This document shows positions 1-11,923 of a stretch of 64,000 nucleotides of DNA, in pieces (position 1 is the first letter of the stretch; every line of letters starts with the position of its first letter). The translations under genes were made by a program, and so were the position numbers. The DNA lies in contig NC_087067.1 of assembly GCF_963678635.1 (NCBI RefSeq), forward strand, positions 21,136,596-21,200,595. The letters are read 5' to 3'. Under the pieces are notes generated by a model. That model saw only the letters and a program-made list of their open reading frames with translations, made no database searches and was not told where the DNA came from. The DNA is from Symsagittifera roscoffensis. Lineage: Eukaryota; Xenacoelomorpha; Acoela; Convolutidae.

Positions 1-1989
1 ACAACAAAATAACTGATAAATCCAGCTGGCGATGTGTCAAGAGACTGTGCAAAGCTTCTTTTGCCACCATCTCAAATGAAATAGTCTGCACATCTGAGAC
101 ATGGTCACAAAAATATTCCATGCGAGGAAGAAGTAAAAAATGAGTAGAATGTTCAAAAATTTTGTCACGTGCAGGAACTTAAACTTTCAAAATTAAAAAT
201 TTTCTAATTTTAATTTGTTTTAAAACATTAAATTAGCATGACTGCAAGGTGTGCGTTCCTGTGGGGGGAAACTGACCACACTAGTGGAAACAAATACGGC
301 CCTTCAAAAAGGCTAATTTTTTAAAGGCTGAGGGTATTCTCCGAGGACGCAGAGGGGTTCGGCAACTTCCTATTTCACTTTGGAACCAGTTAGAAAACGC
401 GAAAAATGGAAGGCAGAAAACTAACAATTCGATGGAGGGTTGGCAAAGGGCCTTCCAGATGGGGATGGGGTGTGCTCACCCCACCATTCACAAATATATC
501 CAATTCCTGAGAAAAAAAATAAAGTCAGTCGGAGAATAAATTGGCACGATTAATTGCCGGAGCAAGTGCCACCAAGGTGGCAAAATACGAAAAAAAAGTC
601 GAGCCAGATTAGTTGAACTGCTTAAACTTTATACTAACAATAATATTCTCAAGCAACTTGAAAGCCTCTCTTTTAGTTTCAATTTTTTTGTAATTAACAA
701 AAACGCCGCAAACTAGACAAAAAACGGCACGCAAGCTAACAAATATTGCCGCAAACAAAAAAGCTGCAAACGACGGAAAAATTCCGCACGCAAACTACGC
801 AGAGTATGACCATACAAAGTTAGCGAGTGAGGGAACTTGACAAACATTTTTGCTTGAACCAAAAAGTTTTAAGTGAATAGTTTCACTTGGTAACACCAGC
901 TCGAACTTTCACGTGGCATCACTATTGCAAACCAAATGGATCCCGCTGTGGTAAACATTGTTTTACTAACAAAGCAGTTTCAGGATTGAGGTTCAGAAAC
1001 ATATACGTACATTTTTGAAAACCATAGAGAACACGTTCCTGAATATATCCTCAACTTTGAACCTAATAATGTTAATTATTTCAGCACTAATGCCAAAAAG
1101 AAAAGGCTTCAATCAGAGTCGTTGATTGAAGCTTTGCCATTCAATGAACGATGTAAGCCCCCATTAGACTGCGGGCTCAATTTACATTTTTACCGTCAAA
1201 GTCCACGGATTTCGTCAGTCGCCAATGCGGATTCGTTGCACCTTTCTTTTAAATGGTTAGTTAAAGTCCTCAAGTTTTGCGGATTTCAGGTTTTGCGGGT
1301 TTCAATTACATGTTGCAGATTTAGTGAGAGGTAGCAAAGAAGAGGATGACGCCATTGCAGGTATACGGGGCATATCGTTTCTAAGTACCATAGGGGGATA
1401 ATTAAAGAGATCCAAAGTTTTGACGGCCTTTGCAGTTTGACCAACTTTATGTCCAATAGTGTCTTCTATTGGCGTTATCGCGGAAACTGATGTTTTGAAA
1501 ACTGCTTCGTCAATTCGAATTCAATTATATATTTTTTTTTCATAATTTTCTCAAGTAACAACGTCGGATCTCTACATTTTGAGTTTCGTAGATTCCATGT
1601 CATTCTGGTGGAATGGCTATAGCTTTAATCTGATTCTGAAGTTTAAGAAGAGTTCTTGATTCAATTGATTTAAAAACGCAGACAGCCTAAAACTCCACAA
1701 ACTTTTTGACTATTTTTCGCATGTTTTTGAGAACGCTTTCAACGCAAGTTTTACTCAAAAAACTCAGAAAAGGCGAAATGTTTCATTGACCGTTTTTAAT
1801 TTCACCAGAATGAGAACAAAACCTAAAATTTTGACAAAATCCCAGTGTGTCTCCGACAGATGCCGCACCAATAATATAATTGCCAATTCTGCTATTCGCA
1901 GAGTATCTACGAAAGGCCATGCAACCTAGTAGAGCTTACAGGAAAACACTTTTCGTTTTTTAATTTACTCTAGCGTAATTTAAAAACTT

Positions 1990-2033
1990 TGAAAATCCGC
2001 CCCCTTCTCGAGAAAATTCTTTATCCGCCCCTG
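1990..2033. mobile_element. hAT-type MITE end (solo right terminus)
   Basis: The sequence ends in atccgcccctg, the inverted form of the CAGGGGCGGAT terminus of the complete elements at 30124-30495 and 22968-23391, and shares their subterminal ctcgagaaaat. No matching left end is visible, so this is a truncated copy. Its duplicate is at 33269-33313. Confidence 0.6.
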
Positions 2034-4098
2034 ATTTACTTATAAGGATGGGCATTCTTTAGTAGATACAGTAGGGGGATGGGGGGGGGGGGGAATTGTT
2101 AATGAGATCCGAAAAACCCAGGGTTTTTTTTCCATTAATTAAAATGTGGTTCTTGCGAACTGTAGAGAAGCTATCCGTAGGCTTTAATAGTCCTGTCAAA
2201 TGTAGTCCATTTGTATTATCTCATCACTTTCCAGACCGATTTATTTTGTTTAGCGCAGCGCTCTTCTCAACTCAAGGTCGTTTTTTGCGTCTAGAACTTT
2301 AGTGTGGTATCACTAATGCAGCCGAAATCGGTCAGGTTGTGGTGGACCTGAAGCTGGAGGTCAAGTGACGACCACAAATTGATCGTCTTACTAATATGCT
2401 TAGTGGCTCTAATTATTTTTTTCCAAGAGGAAAACTACGTTTACTTTTCTATTGGTAATAACAGCTACCAATTTTTCAGTCTTTTTTGTGTTTCTTCATT
2501 AGAGCAAATTTTCAAAAAACTGAACGTAAAATTGAAGGTTAAGTAATATAAACCATACTTCTAGGCATGCTCTTTTTTATTTGATAATTGTTTGTAAGAA
2601 AATCCCGGCTGCTTAGCTTAAAGTTTAATATTTGAACTGATTTGACAAATCTTAAATTTTTCATACAGAAGCCAAAAAATTTCTCCTGTCCGCTAATGAT
2701 TCAAGCTTACAATCAGTCACTTTTTTCTATTTTTTTATCTTAGAAAGCTCGATTTTCAATCGTTTTCATAATTTTCAAGCTTCTCATGTTAGTAAGTTAG
2801 GTTTCTCTTGAAGCGGCAAAATTTTCATTTGAAGGCGATTCATTTTCAGTTTTTAGCCATTTTCTACATTTACACAAGCCTTTCAAGGATAAAAAACCGT
2901 AGAACATGTACTAGTTAAAGTTTAGACTGTAAATATGGTACAATTAAATAAAATGGACAATCAAAGAAACGTTTTATCGCAACTTCGACTAGGGCCGACG
3001 CAAATAATAATCAGCCGGGTTTCACTAAGATTCAAACGCATAAAGAAATGAAGAAACCAAAAAGCATGAAGAAACGAAGAAACCAAAAGAATAGATAAAC
3101 GAAGAAACCAAAAGCATAAAAAACGACAAAACCAAAAGGATAAGGTTAATTTTTGTATCACAAAAATGATTAAAATAACATAAATTTGTCGGGCTACAGT
3201 CACGGGATTTAGAAATTGCAATTTTTAGTTTTTAAACAAGATAATGAACGAAAATTTTTTGCACGTTTGTGCCGTTTTCTCTACAATTAATAAAGATACA
3301 CGACAAGGTTGACAATTGGAAAAAATGGTGAATGAAACTTTTTTTTAGACAAAAGCCGGGTAAAAAACCGCAAAAAAACTGTTTTAAGGTGTCGTTCGGC
3401 CATTTAATTAGAAGGCAAACGTTCGTTACTTCGCTTGAAAACAAGAAGTTGCAACTTCTAGGTCCCGTAACTGTAAAACCTTTTACCCAAATTGTACCAA
3501 CAAGCTAAAGCATTTCATTTCGTTTTATGAGAAACGGGGATTAAACTTAACTGAATCAAACCCCACCCCTCCAGATAAAAAGTCAGGACTGTAATTTTTG
3601 TTAATGTTGACCGATCGCAATGAAAATTTCGTTCGTGATCTAACTACTACTGCGAAATATCTTCCTATACAGTCAAAAAATCCATACACAATTCTGAAGG
3701 ACCAATGTTTACACATAAAGTTGATGTTTATTGGACGTAGAGGTGGGAAAGTCATAGGTTTTATCACCATTTCTTCATATCTTCTTAAGATCAGTATCAC
3801 TTCAATCCAACTTTTTTAATCACCCCCCCCCCCTTAACATCGAAACCCCCACCATCTCCTGCACGTCATTCTCAAAAACTATAATAACGAACAAGATTTT
3901 CTAGCACAAAATTGAAGAGTTTATCTATACAATAAAAGCAATAGCAACTTTTTTCAAGCATACAGAACGCTTTTACGAACGCATGCTTTTTCTATGTGCG
4001 CATTAAACATTGCTTAAAATATACTTAATCATTTGGTATTAGAAACAAAATTTTATTTAACTGAAAAAGTAAACAAATATAAAAATTAGCTTTCAAAA

Positions 4099-4267
4099 AT
4101 GTCTGTAGTTCCTGCAGTGGATGTTCAAAAGTTGACCTCGGCTGACTGCAAAAGACTAGTCGGTTTCTACCTCTCGGAACTGAGGAGGATTCAAGCGAAG
4201 CACATGGAGTTCCTTAATCAGAAGTTCACATTCATAAAAGCCGTGCAAAGGGACCATCTCACAACAG
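4099..4267 (+). pseudogene. Orphan duplicate of first coding exon
   Basis: This is an intact 56-codon exon starting at ATG (MSVVPAVDVQ...) and ending ACAACAG|gcaagt. It matches the exon at 35338-35506 in the second copy of the duplication. The exons that would follow are seen only downstream of the second copy (38726 onward). Between this copy and 31 kb I find no exon continuing the protein, so this copy is probably an orphan, unless the 200-N gap hides something. The open frame runs on to 4386 past the donor, but that extension differs between copies and looks like intron. It is called a pseudogene on context; the exon itself has no break. Confidence 0.6.
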
Positions 4268-5206
4268 GCAAGTTTGCTCAACAAGTTGGCTCTTCATATG
4301 TCCACCAGATTCCACCAGATTTTTTATTCAAAAACTTCTTCAATTTTCTATTAAATTTTGTGGTGTTCAACTTTCTTAATCCGTAACAATTTAATTTACC
4401 CTTGTTTTTTTTGCTCTGAACATTTTTATGCCAACTTTTTAGGACACTGTTATGTTACCTCTTAGGTATGAGGTTCTCCAAATTCACAGATTTTGAATCA
4501 ACTTTATTTTTTTCGTGTACATATTCAGACAATAACCAATCTCATTAGACCATCATAGTTTTTAACCTCATTGATGTTATTTGTTTTTGATATTCTAAAA
4601 TATTGTGAAGGTGCAAAAAGATTTTAGTTTAAAACTATTGGGAGTAAAAAAAGCAGGGTAAAAACATACGGGAAAAATTAAGACGAAACTTTTTCATTAA
4701 CGGCAAATGTTCATAGATCTTGTTGGTTTATCTGTCATTTGCTATTCCTAGAACTGAAAAGCTTTGCGAAAAAAAAGGTTTGTATTCGGGTGTCTCTTCG
4801 ACACACAAAACAAGGAAATCAACGTAAGATGAGATTAAACAAAACTTTTTGGGGGACCTTTCATGCCAGAAACCGAATGGCAAAAGTTTATTTTTGCCAG
4901 TCACAGCTTAGTAATCGAAAGGATTCGAAAAATTTAAGCGAAAGTATTCAAAAAAATTAAGCTGGAAAATCAGTAAGTTTAGGACAGTTTGAAGGACGCT
5001 GATTGGTTGAACGTTTTAGTCCTCCTGGGATGAAAAAAAACTCATTATTGTTCCGATCATTTCTTTTTAGTTTTTTTCTTTTTTTTTGTTTTCCGCGCAA
5101 AACTAGCACCAAAATACAAAAATTCCAAAAAAAATCAGTGTCGAGAAAAATCGGTTTAGGGATTTTGATTTTTCATCTCTTTTTCGAGCGATTAAAGCAA
5201 GCAAGC

Positions 5207-5406
5207 NNNNNNNNNNNNNNNNNNNNNNNNNNNNNNNNNNNNNNNNNNNNNNNNNNNNNNNNNNNNNNNNNNNNNNNNNNNNNNNNNNNNNNNNNNNNNN
5301 NNNNNNNNNNNNNNNNNNNNNNNNNNNNNNNNNNNNNNNNNNNNNNNNNNNNNNNNNNNNNNNNNNNNNNNNNNNNNNNNNNNNNNNNNNNNNNNNNNNN
5401 NNNNNN
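5207..5406. other. Assembly gap (200 N)
   Basis: This is a run of 200 undetermined bases. It falls exactly where the left 5.1-kb duplicate ends and where an arm of a large inverted repeat begins, as expected of an assembler failing in repeats. Open frames of X across it are meaningless. Confidence 1.
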
Positions 5407-7209
5407 CAATCACCCGAACTAATCCGGCCAAGTTATATACCTTAATTCGAGTTTACGACCGGTTACCTTCGCGTTCCAACTTGTTCTGAGTCTTTAACTA
5501 GATCGTTTCTGACTCTAGTCAATCAAATGAAACTAAATCGATTCTATAGTTACTGTAAAGAAGCCCCCTTTTTTACAATTTCCAACCACTAACCTCTATG
5601 TAAACCAGCCCCCTTTTAACCTCTCCCCTATCTAGCCCCCCGCTTAAGCCTAAAATTTCTCGAGAAAAATCCATAGAACCTGTTTACAATGTCCTGAGAG
5701 AAAACAATGGTCCGGAGAGAAAAACTTCTTGAATTAAAACCTTATTCTTCTAAACTTCTCGAGTTAAACTTAATTACCTTAAATCAGTTCTAGAGTTGCC
5801 TTACCATTAGTAGTTATTCAGTTCTAGAGGTTGTGTTGGTATGTGAGTACCTAATTTAAATTTTTTTAGTGTATTTTATGTGATTATGTTGAGTTAAGTC
5901 GAGTTTGTAGGTTGATCCATCTGAAATGGATCAAAGGTCCACTGTCCAATAAAAATAATTGGTATGCTTATGTTCCGACCCTCTTGTTGGTGGCGTTTGC
6001 ATGTTTTAGGTATTTCGAGACCTAACCATGGAAGTGTTCTTGTTTTAAGAGTGGGTGGGGATTTTGGTAGTTGCCTTTAAGCTGTAACACGGTTTGTAGT
6101 CTCACGTCGCAAGCGAACCGAATTGGCTCCGACCGCATGTGGTAGAAAAATACAAGAGATAGTGTCCCTGACTCTTGAGCCAAAGTTTATAGGGCCTAAA
6201 TCTCTTAGCCTCATATGTGACCTAAGTAGGGGACTGTTACGTAGTGTTTTTATGGCGCTCCTGGGTGTTTTTACGACATCAAGACTACGGGATTGAGCCC
6301 ACTTGACGCAGCTCCGGGCTACATGTCCATTCTAGAATACCGGTGGTTCGCTTCAACGGTAACGTGTCCACCTTTTGGTTGTACCTGGCAGCTTTTTAAG
6401 TTTTAAATTCGAGAAAATTTCCCGGTGCAGAAAGATTCAAAACGGGCACAAATAACGTTAAAAAATTCGAAAAGGACAGTGGCTTTGATTTCCAGAATAG
6501 GTGAATCAAACCTTTATATTAATTAAAATAGTATATTAAGACTGTTTTCAAATAATACCGATCGTCTTGATCAAATCAGCAACGTTGAACAGGGAAGAAA
6601 TCACAAGGGTGTTCTGTGTCGTCAAACGGGTATCGTTAAAAACCCTTTTACATTATAGCAGATACGTGTAAAATCAACCTACAAACTCGACTTAACTCAA
6701 CGTAATCACATAAAATACACTCAAAAAAATTAAATTAGGTACTCACATACCCACACAACCTCTAGAACTGAATAACTACTAATGGTAAGGCAACTCTAGA
6801 ACTGATTTAAGGTAATTAAGTTTAACTCGAGAAGTTTAGAAGAATAAGGTTTTAAATCAAGAAGTTTTTCTCTCCGGACCATTGTTTTCTCTCCAGACAT
6901 TGGAAACAGGTTCTATGGATTTCTCTCGAGAAATTTAGCACCCATCGCGCTTAGGGTATTTTTCGGTCTAAGTGGGGGGATAGATAGGGGGGAGGTTAGA
7001 AGAAGGGCTGGTTTACATAGAGGTTAGTGGTTGGAAATTGTAAAAAGGGGGCTTCTTTACAGTAACTATACAATCGATTTAGTTAAATTAGGTTGACTAG
7101 AGTCAGGAACGATCTATCTAAAGACTCAGAACAAGAGTTGGAACGCGAAGGTACCCGGTAGTAAACTCGAATTAGGGTACGTAATCTGGCCGGATTGGTT
7201 CGGGTGATT
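5407..7209. repeat. Large inverted repeat (foldback-like)
   Basis: Arm 1 (5407-5916) begins caatcacccgaacta. Arm 2 (6673-7209) is its imperfect reverse complement, ending ggttcgggtgatta. About 750 bp separate them. Paired landmarks include tctagagttgccttaccatt in arm 1 and its complement in arm 2. Arm 1 may extend into the N gap. A third, direct copy of arm 1 plus part of the spacer lies at 13324-13858. This layout is typical of foldback elements or of an inverted pair of transposon ends. No transposase is visible in the spacer. Confidence 0.85.
5704..6240 (+). repeat. Dispersed repeat unit A, copy 1
   Basis: Running from acaatggtccggagag to gtgacctaagtaggggactg, this stretch recurs in the same orientation at 13324-13858 with scattered substitutions. 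It spans arm 1 and part of the spacer of the inverted repeat, so the repeat family is larger than the arms alone. Confidence 0.85.
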
Positions 7210-7482
7210 AGAAATAGACGGTTTTTGGAACGCAATAGGTAAACGCCCCATAAGAACGTTAATATGGGGTGAGAAAAAACGCGTGACATTCAGGTAACAG
7301 ACATTTTTTTTCGAAAGACGGCCCTTGTCGCCTTTGCATTTTGAGTACATTGTTTTTTTCTTGTTTTTATTGTTTTTCTTAGCTGGCTTCTATTGTTTTC
7401 ACTTTTAATTACTTTGCGCAGTATTGGTGCATCTGAAACCACTAAGAGGCTCAAAATTCGTAATTTTACTAGAATTAATATT
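7210..7482. other. No gene seen; link between inverted repeat and unit F
   Basis: This is AT-rich sequence with no motif I recognise. The open minus-strand frames crossing it run into the minisatellite and are not convincing as genes. Confidence 0.5.
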
Positions 7483-7598
7483 CGCAATTTTACCAGAATT
7501 ATACGACACGAGTAGAGCTTTCTTGTTCCCGATATGAAATCAAGAGTTAAAGAAGAACGATAAAGAAGAACCATCAATTGAAACAGAGTGATACTTGA
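7483..7598 (+). repeat. Repeat unit F, copy 1 (precedes minisatellite)
   Basis: This unit of about 115 bp contains attatacgacacgagtagag and gaagaaccatcaattgaaac. It recurs at 12540-12650, directly before the second minisatellite array, and at 13190-13303 with no array behind it. Partial inverted copies sit at 13061-13112 and 13122-13187. Twice, therefore, F and the minisatellite form one cassette. Confidence 0.85.
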
Positions 7599-7599
7599 G

Positions 7600-10155
7600 T
7601 GGAAAGGTGGAGAGTGTCTCAACACTTTGGCGAAGGGTCCCAACACTTTAGCGAAGGGTCGCAACACTTTGTTGAAGGGTCGCAACACTTTGTCGAAGGG
7701 TCCCAACACTTTAGCGAAGGGTCCCAACACTTTATCGAAGGGTCGCAACACTTTAGCGAAGGGCCCAACACTTTAGCGAAGGTTCCCAACACTTTGTCAG
7801 GGGGTCCCAACACTTTGTCGAAGGGTCCCAACACTTTAACGAGTAGTGCCAACACTTTTCCGAAGGGTCCTAACACTTCAGCGAAGGGTCCCAACAGTTA
7901 GGCGAAGGGTCCCAGCACTTTGTCGAAGGGTCGTAACACATTGGCGAAGGGTCCTAACACTTCAGTGAGGGGTCCCAACATTTTGCCGAAGGTTCCTAAC
8001 ACTTTGGCGAAGGGTCCCAACACTTGAGCTAAGGGTCCCAACACTTGAGTCCTGGGATAGCATTTTAAAGGACCCAACACTTGGTTCCTGGGATAGCATT
8101 TTAAGGGTCCCAACACTTGAGTCCTGGGATAGCATTTTGAGGGTCCCAACACTTGAGTCCTGGGATAGTATTTTAAGGGTCCCACTACTTGAGTCCAGGG
8201 ATAGCATTTTAAGGGTCCCAACACTTTAGCGAAGGGTCGCAACACTTTGTTGAAGGGCCGCAACACTTTGTCGAAGGGTCCCAACACTTTAGCGAAGGGT
8301 CCCAACACTTTATCGAAGGGTCGCAACACTTTAGCGAAGGGCCCCAACACTTTAGCGAAGGTTCCCAACACTTTGTCAGGGGGTCCCAACACTTTGTCGA
8401 AGGGTTTCAACTGTTTGGCGAAGGGTCCCAACACTTTGGCGAAGGGTCCCAACACTTTAACGAGTGGTCCAAACGTTTTCCGAAGGGTCCTAACACTTCA
8501 GCGAAGGGTCCCAACAGTTTGGCGAAGGGTCCCAACACTTTGGCGAAGGGTCCCAACACTTGAGCTAAGGGTCCCAACGCTTTAGCGAAGGGTCCCAACA
8601 CTTTAGCGAATGATCCCAACATTTTATTGAAGGGTCGCAACACTTTAGCCAAGGGCCCCAGCACTTTAGCGAAGGTTCCCAACACTTTGTCAGGGGGTCC
8701 CAACACTTTGTCGAAGGATTTCAACTGTTTGGCGAAGGGTCCCAACACTTCGGCGAAGGGTCCCAACACTTTAACGAGTGGTGCCAACACTTTTCCGAAG
8801 GGTCCTAACACTTCAGCGAAGGATCCCAACAGTTTGGCGAAGGGTCCCAGCACTTTGTCGAAGGGTCGTAACACTTTGGCGAAGGATCCTAACACTTCAG
8901 TGAAGGGTCCCAACACTTTGGCGAAGGGTCCCAACACTTGGGCGAAGGGTCCCAACACTTTGGCGAAGGGTCCCAACACTTCAGCTAAGGGTCCCAACAC
9001 TTGAGTCCTGGGATAGCATTTTAAAGGACCCAACACTTGATTCCTGGGATAGCATTTTAAGGGTCCCAACACTTGAGTCCTGGGATAGCATTTTGAGGGT
9101 CCCAACACTTGAGTCCTGGGATATTATTTTAAGGGTCCCACTACTTGAGTCCTGGGATAGCATTTTAAGGGTCCCAACACTTTGTCGAAGGGTTTCAACT
9201 GTTTGGCGAAGGGTCCCAACAGTTTGGCGAAGGGTCCCAACACTTTGGCGAAGGGTCCCAACACTTGAGCTAAGGGTCCCAACGCTTTAGAGAAGGGTCC
9301 CAACACTTTGTCGAAGGGTCCTAACATTTTGGCGAAGGGTCCCAACACTTCAGCGAAGGGTCCCAACACTTTGGAAAGGGTCCCAACACTTTGGCGAAGG
9401 TCCCAACACTTTGGCGAAGGTCCCAACACTTGAGTCCTGGGATAGCACTTTAAGGGTCCCAACACTTGAGTCCTGGATAACATTTTAAGGGTCCCAACAC
9501 TTGAGTCCTGGGATAGTATTTTAAGGGTCCCAACACTTTGTCGAAGGGTCCCAACACTTTAGCGAAGGGTCCCAACACTTTAGCGAAGGGTCCCAACAGT
9601 TCACCGAAGGGTCCCAACACTTTGGCGAAGGTTTCCAACACTTTGTCGTAGGGTCCCAACACTTTAACGAAGGGTCACAACACTTTGTCGAAGGGTCCTA
9701 ACACTTTGTCGGAGGGTCTCAACAATTTGGCGAAAGGTCCCAACTTGAGTCCTGGTATAGCATTTTAAGGGTCCCAACACTTAAGTCCTGGGATAGTATT
9801 TTAAGGGTCCTAACCCTTGAGTGCTGGGATAGCATTTTAAGGGTCCCAACACTTTGTCAAAGGGTCCCAACACTTTAGCGAAGGGTCCCAACACTTTGTC
9901 GAAGGGTCCCAACACTTTTACGAAGGGTCCCAACACTTTGTCGAAGGGTCCCAACACTTTTACGAAGGGTCCCAACACTTTCTCGAAGGTTCCTAACACT
10001 TTGTCGAAGGGTCTCAACACTTTGGCGAAGGGTCCCAACACTTTAGCGAAGGGTCCCAACACTTCAGCGAAGGGTCCCAACTCTTTGGCAAAGGGTCCCA
10101 ACAATTTAATGAAGGGTCCCAACACTTTTTCGAAGGGTCCTAACACTTTTCCCTA
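7600..10155. repeat. Minisatellite array 1 (21-bp and 36-bp units)
   Basis: This is a tandem array of a 21-bp unit, consensus gggtcccaacactttggcga plus a. A variant unit of about 36 bp (gggtcccaacacttgag... ctgggatagcattttaa) occurs in blocks at about 8040-8215, 9000-9175, 9425-9530 and 9745-9850. Long stretches recur in the same order of variants (for example 8220-8640 and 7620-8040), so there is higher-order repetition. Because 21 is a multiple of 3 and the unit has no stop in several frames, both strands show long open frames: repeats of GPNTLAK on plus and of KVLGPFA on minus. I treat these frames as a by-product of the period, not as genes. Confidence 0.95.
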
Positions 10156-10493
10156 ACACCCTGATCGACAACAGCATAGGGTCAGGGATGAACAAACCAG
10201 TTACGACGAATGTACCAAGGGATACAAGTGCACGAGTTAACACCTGATGCCATGACATGGGCAAGTACTTGGGAAATGATGAGCAGAACACTTCAAGCGT
10301 TCGCCACAAGAAATACAGACTCAAGTGATAGAGGAGGAGGTAAATCTGGAGACTACGAAGCTGGAGCCAGGCAGTTGTCTTGATCTAGCGAGAACATTCT
10401 TGTGATGGATGGTCTTGTGTCAGGACACAGTCTTTTCGAAGCAAAGATCTGGTCACTTGGTGGGCTGAAATCACAGAGAAAGAGAAGAGTGAG

Positions 10494-10682
10494 ATGCAAA
10501 TAGTGGCTGAGTGTTACGCAAGCACCACAGTGAATCTAGCGACGGTATTAGGATTCTTCTCGAGGATGTGTAGTCTACAGTCACTGGAGATGCTAGAGTC
10601 CGAGCACCATCTGGTGACGGCGTTAAGCACGGAGTCTCGGCCTGGAGTGTTGCAGATGGTCCAAAAGCATATCAGGGGCTAG
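10494..10682 (+). pseudogene. Possible upstream part of the broken 10.7-kb reading frame
   Basis: This 62-codon open stretch (starts MQIVAECYAS) has the raised G+C of the reading frame that follows it at 10703 but lies in another frame. The plus-strand sequence from about 10156 has several stops. It may be the decayed N-terminal part of the same gene. No domain recognised. Confidence 0.25.
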
Positions 10683-10702
10683 ATAATCGTCTTGAGGCAT
10701 AG

Positions 10703-11923
10703 ATGAGGTTTCCTGTGAGCGAGGCCTACAGTCTACCAACGAATACGAAGTCTCTGGTGGGAAATCAATATCCGTTACATATGGCGATGGTGAAAGCATC
10801 TAGTCAGAGGTTGCTGATCGATAAGGCTTTCTCGGTGCCCAAGTGCGTGCGCTTGGCGCGGATGTCACATCAATCACATCGGTTGTTACAGAAAATGCTG
10901 GGAGCGTTGCCTGGGGATCAAATGGAGGACTTGAGTGAGATCTGGGGGGATGTACTTTTGAGTTTGGAAAAAGAGAACACTAGTGACTTCGAGAGGCAAG
11001 ACAGGATCGGGAATATGACGAATAGCGTCCAAGCCGTGGACGAGAATGACGTGACGCATGTGAAGATGATGGAGTTTGAGCCTTTGCTCGAGGCTTCGGG
11101 AGAGGGCAACCTCCGAAGCATCAACTTGACGCACGGAGAATGTCCATGTCATTATCTGGCACAGAAAGTGTGGTACCCGGAACAGTCAAACCGCTGCCTG
11201 ATATGGGATGTTGAAGAAATTCGGCCAAAAGGGCTACCCGAACATCAACAAAAAGTTACCCTCTTCGTGGTGAGCTCGATGCTGGCGCTGCGATGGATTG
11301 AGGAGAACGTTACGAAATATTGGGAATCGAGGGCACCAACAGTGGAGTCGATATAAGCCATTGACTATATCCGGAGGCTTGAGTTGTTCGAGACTGCGTG
11401 CAATGTATTTGCTGTACCCATGGAGGTGAGGCACGTGTGGAGTCGCATACGATTCTCATGGTTTCGGGCGACATTGGCGTCTTGGCTGTACACGTTGACG
11501 AAGAGTCACATGAAGAAGCATCAGAAAGAATATCGTCATTTCTTGGCCGAGATCAGGCTGGAGGCCTCCAGGAGACCTATGCTCAGCCATCGCAATGGGA
11601 TAACCACGGGTTGGAAAAGGGTTGGCAAGGTGTCTAGAGATAATACCAAAGCAAGTGAGTCGATTTTTGAGGAGGACCTGGCGAAGAAAGTGAGCTTAAG
11701 CTTGCACAACTCTTTCTCCTTGAACAGGGAACCCAAGGTGAAGGGTCTACTGAACCAGACGAAAAGATTGAAAGAGCAAAGTGAATGGATGCGGGCCTAC
11801 GAACAGCTGAAGGCATGGGAAGAGATCGTAATCAGTTCCGACGATGAGGAGGAATTATCGAGGCAAATCACTGTGTCGAGTGCATCCGGACACAGTATCT
11901 CGAAGACGGGGGGCGTGAGCTGA
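10703..11923 (+). pseudogene. Unrecognised protein, long frame broken by one TAA
   Basis: Two open stretches, 10703-11356 (217 codons) and 11384-11923 (179 codons), lie in the same frame. A single TAA at 11354-11356 separates them, and the sequence is open again directly after it. Together they span about 406 codons. The region is clearly richer in G+C than its surroundings, and its codons look like real coding sequence rather than AT-rich noise. Visible features are a Cys-Pro-Cys-His motif (GECPCHYLAQKVWYPEQS) near residue 150, a Trp-rich basic stretch (WSRIRFSWFRATLASWLYTL) after the stop, and an acidic patch (SSDDEEELS) near the C-terminus. No family recognised. Its position between two minisatellite arrays flanked by repeat F suggests cargo of a mobile element. 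A host gene recently inactivated, or a TAA removed by splicing, cannot be excluded. Confidence 0.5.

Larger units (their letters stand above)
118..5206. repeat. Segmental duplication, copy 1 (partner 31395-36440)
   Basis: From the motif tgcgaggaagaagtaaaa onward this segment matches 31395-36440 in the same order and orientation, about 31.3 kb apart. The first half differs by many substitutions and small indels. The last part (about 3470-5206) is almost identical, apart from an indel of about 42 bp near 3650 that copy 2 lacks. The match on this side is cut off by the run of N at 5207. The segment contains a copy of the first coding exon of the 275-aa gene, an internal hAT-like end (1990-2033) and a stretch (about 2160-2350) found a third time, more diverged, at 36780-36985. 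Real segmental duplication and collapsed or misjoined haplotypes both remain possible. Confidence 0.93.

Noticed and set aside
1122-1334. 70-codon frame kept in both duplicate copies (also 32382-32594)
   Set aside because: Differences between copies mostly change amino acids and no splice or domain evidence exists; retention is explained by recent duplication.
4739-4960. 73-codon frame identical in both copies (also 35970-36191)
   Set aside because: The region is nearly identical throughout, coding or not. It is Lys/Asn-rich, lies in intron 1 of the gene model, and shows no motif.
5003-5431. Open frames running through the N block
   Set aside because: The frame is open only because undetermined bases cannot form stops.
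7588-10156. Long open frames of GPNTLAK-type and KVLGPFA-type repeats on both strands
   Set aside because: They arise from a 21-bp tandem unit without stop codons. Frames occur on both strands and in several registers, and starts and ends follow unit variants, not gene signals.
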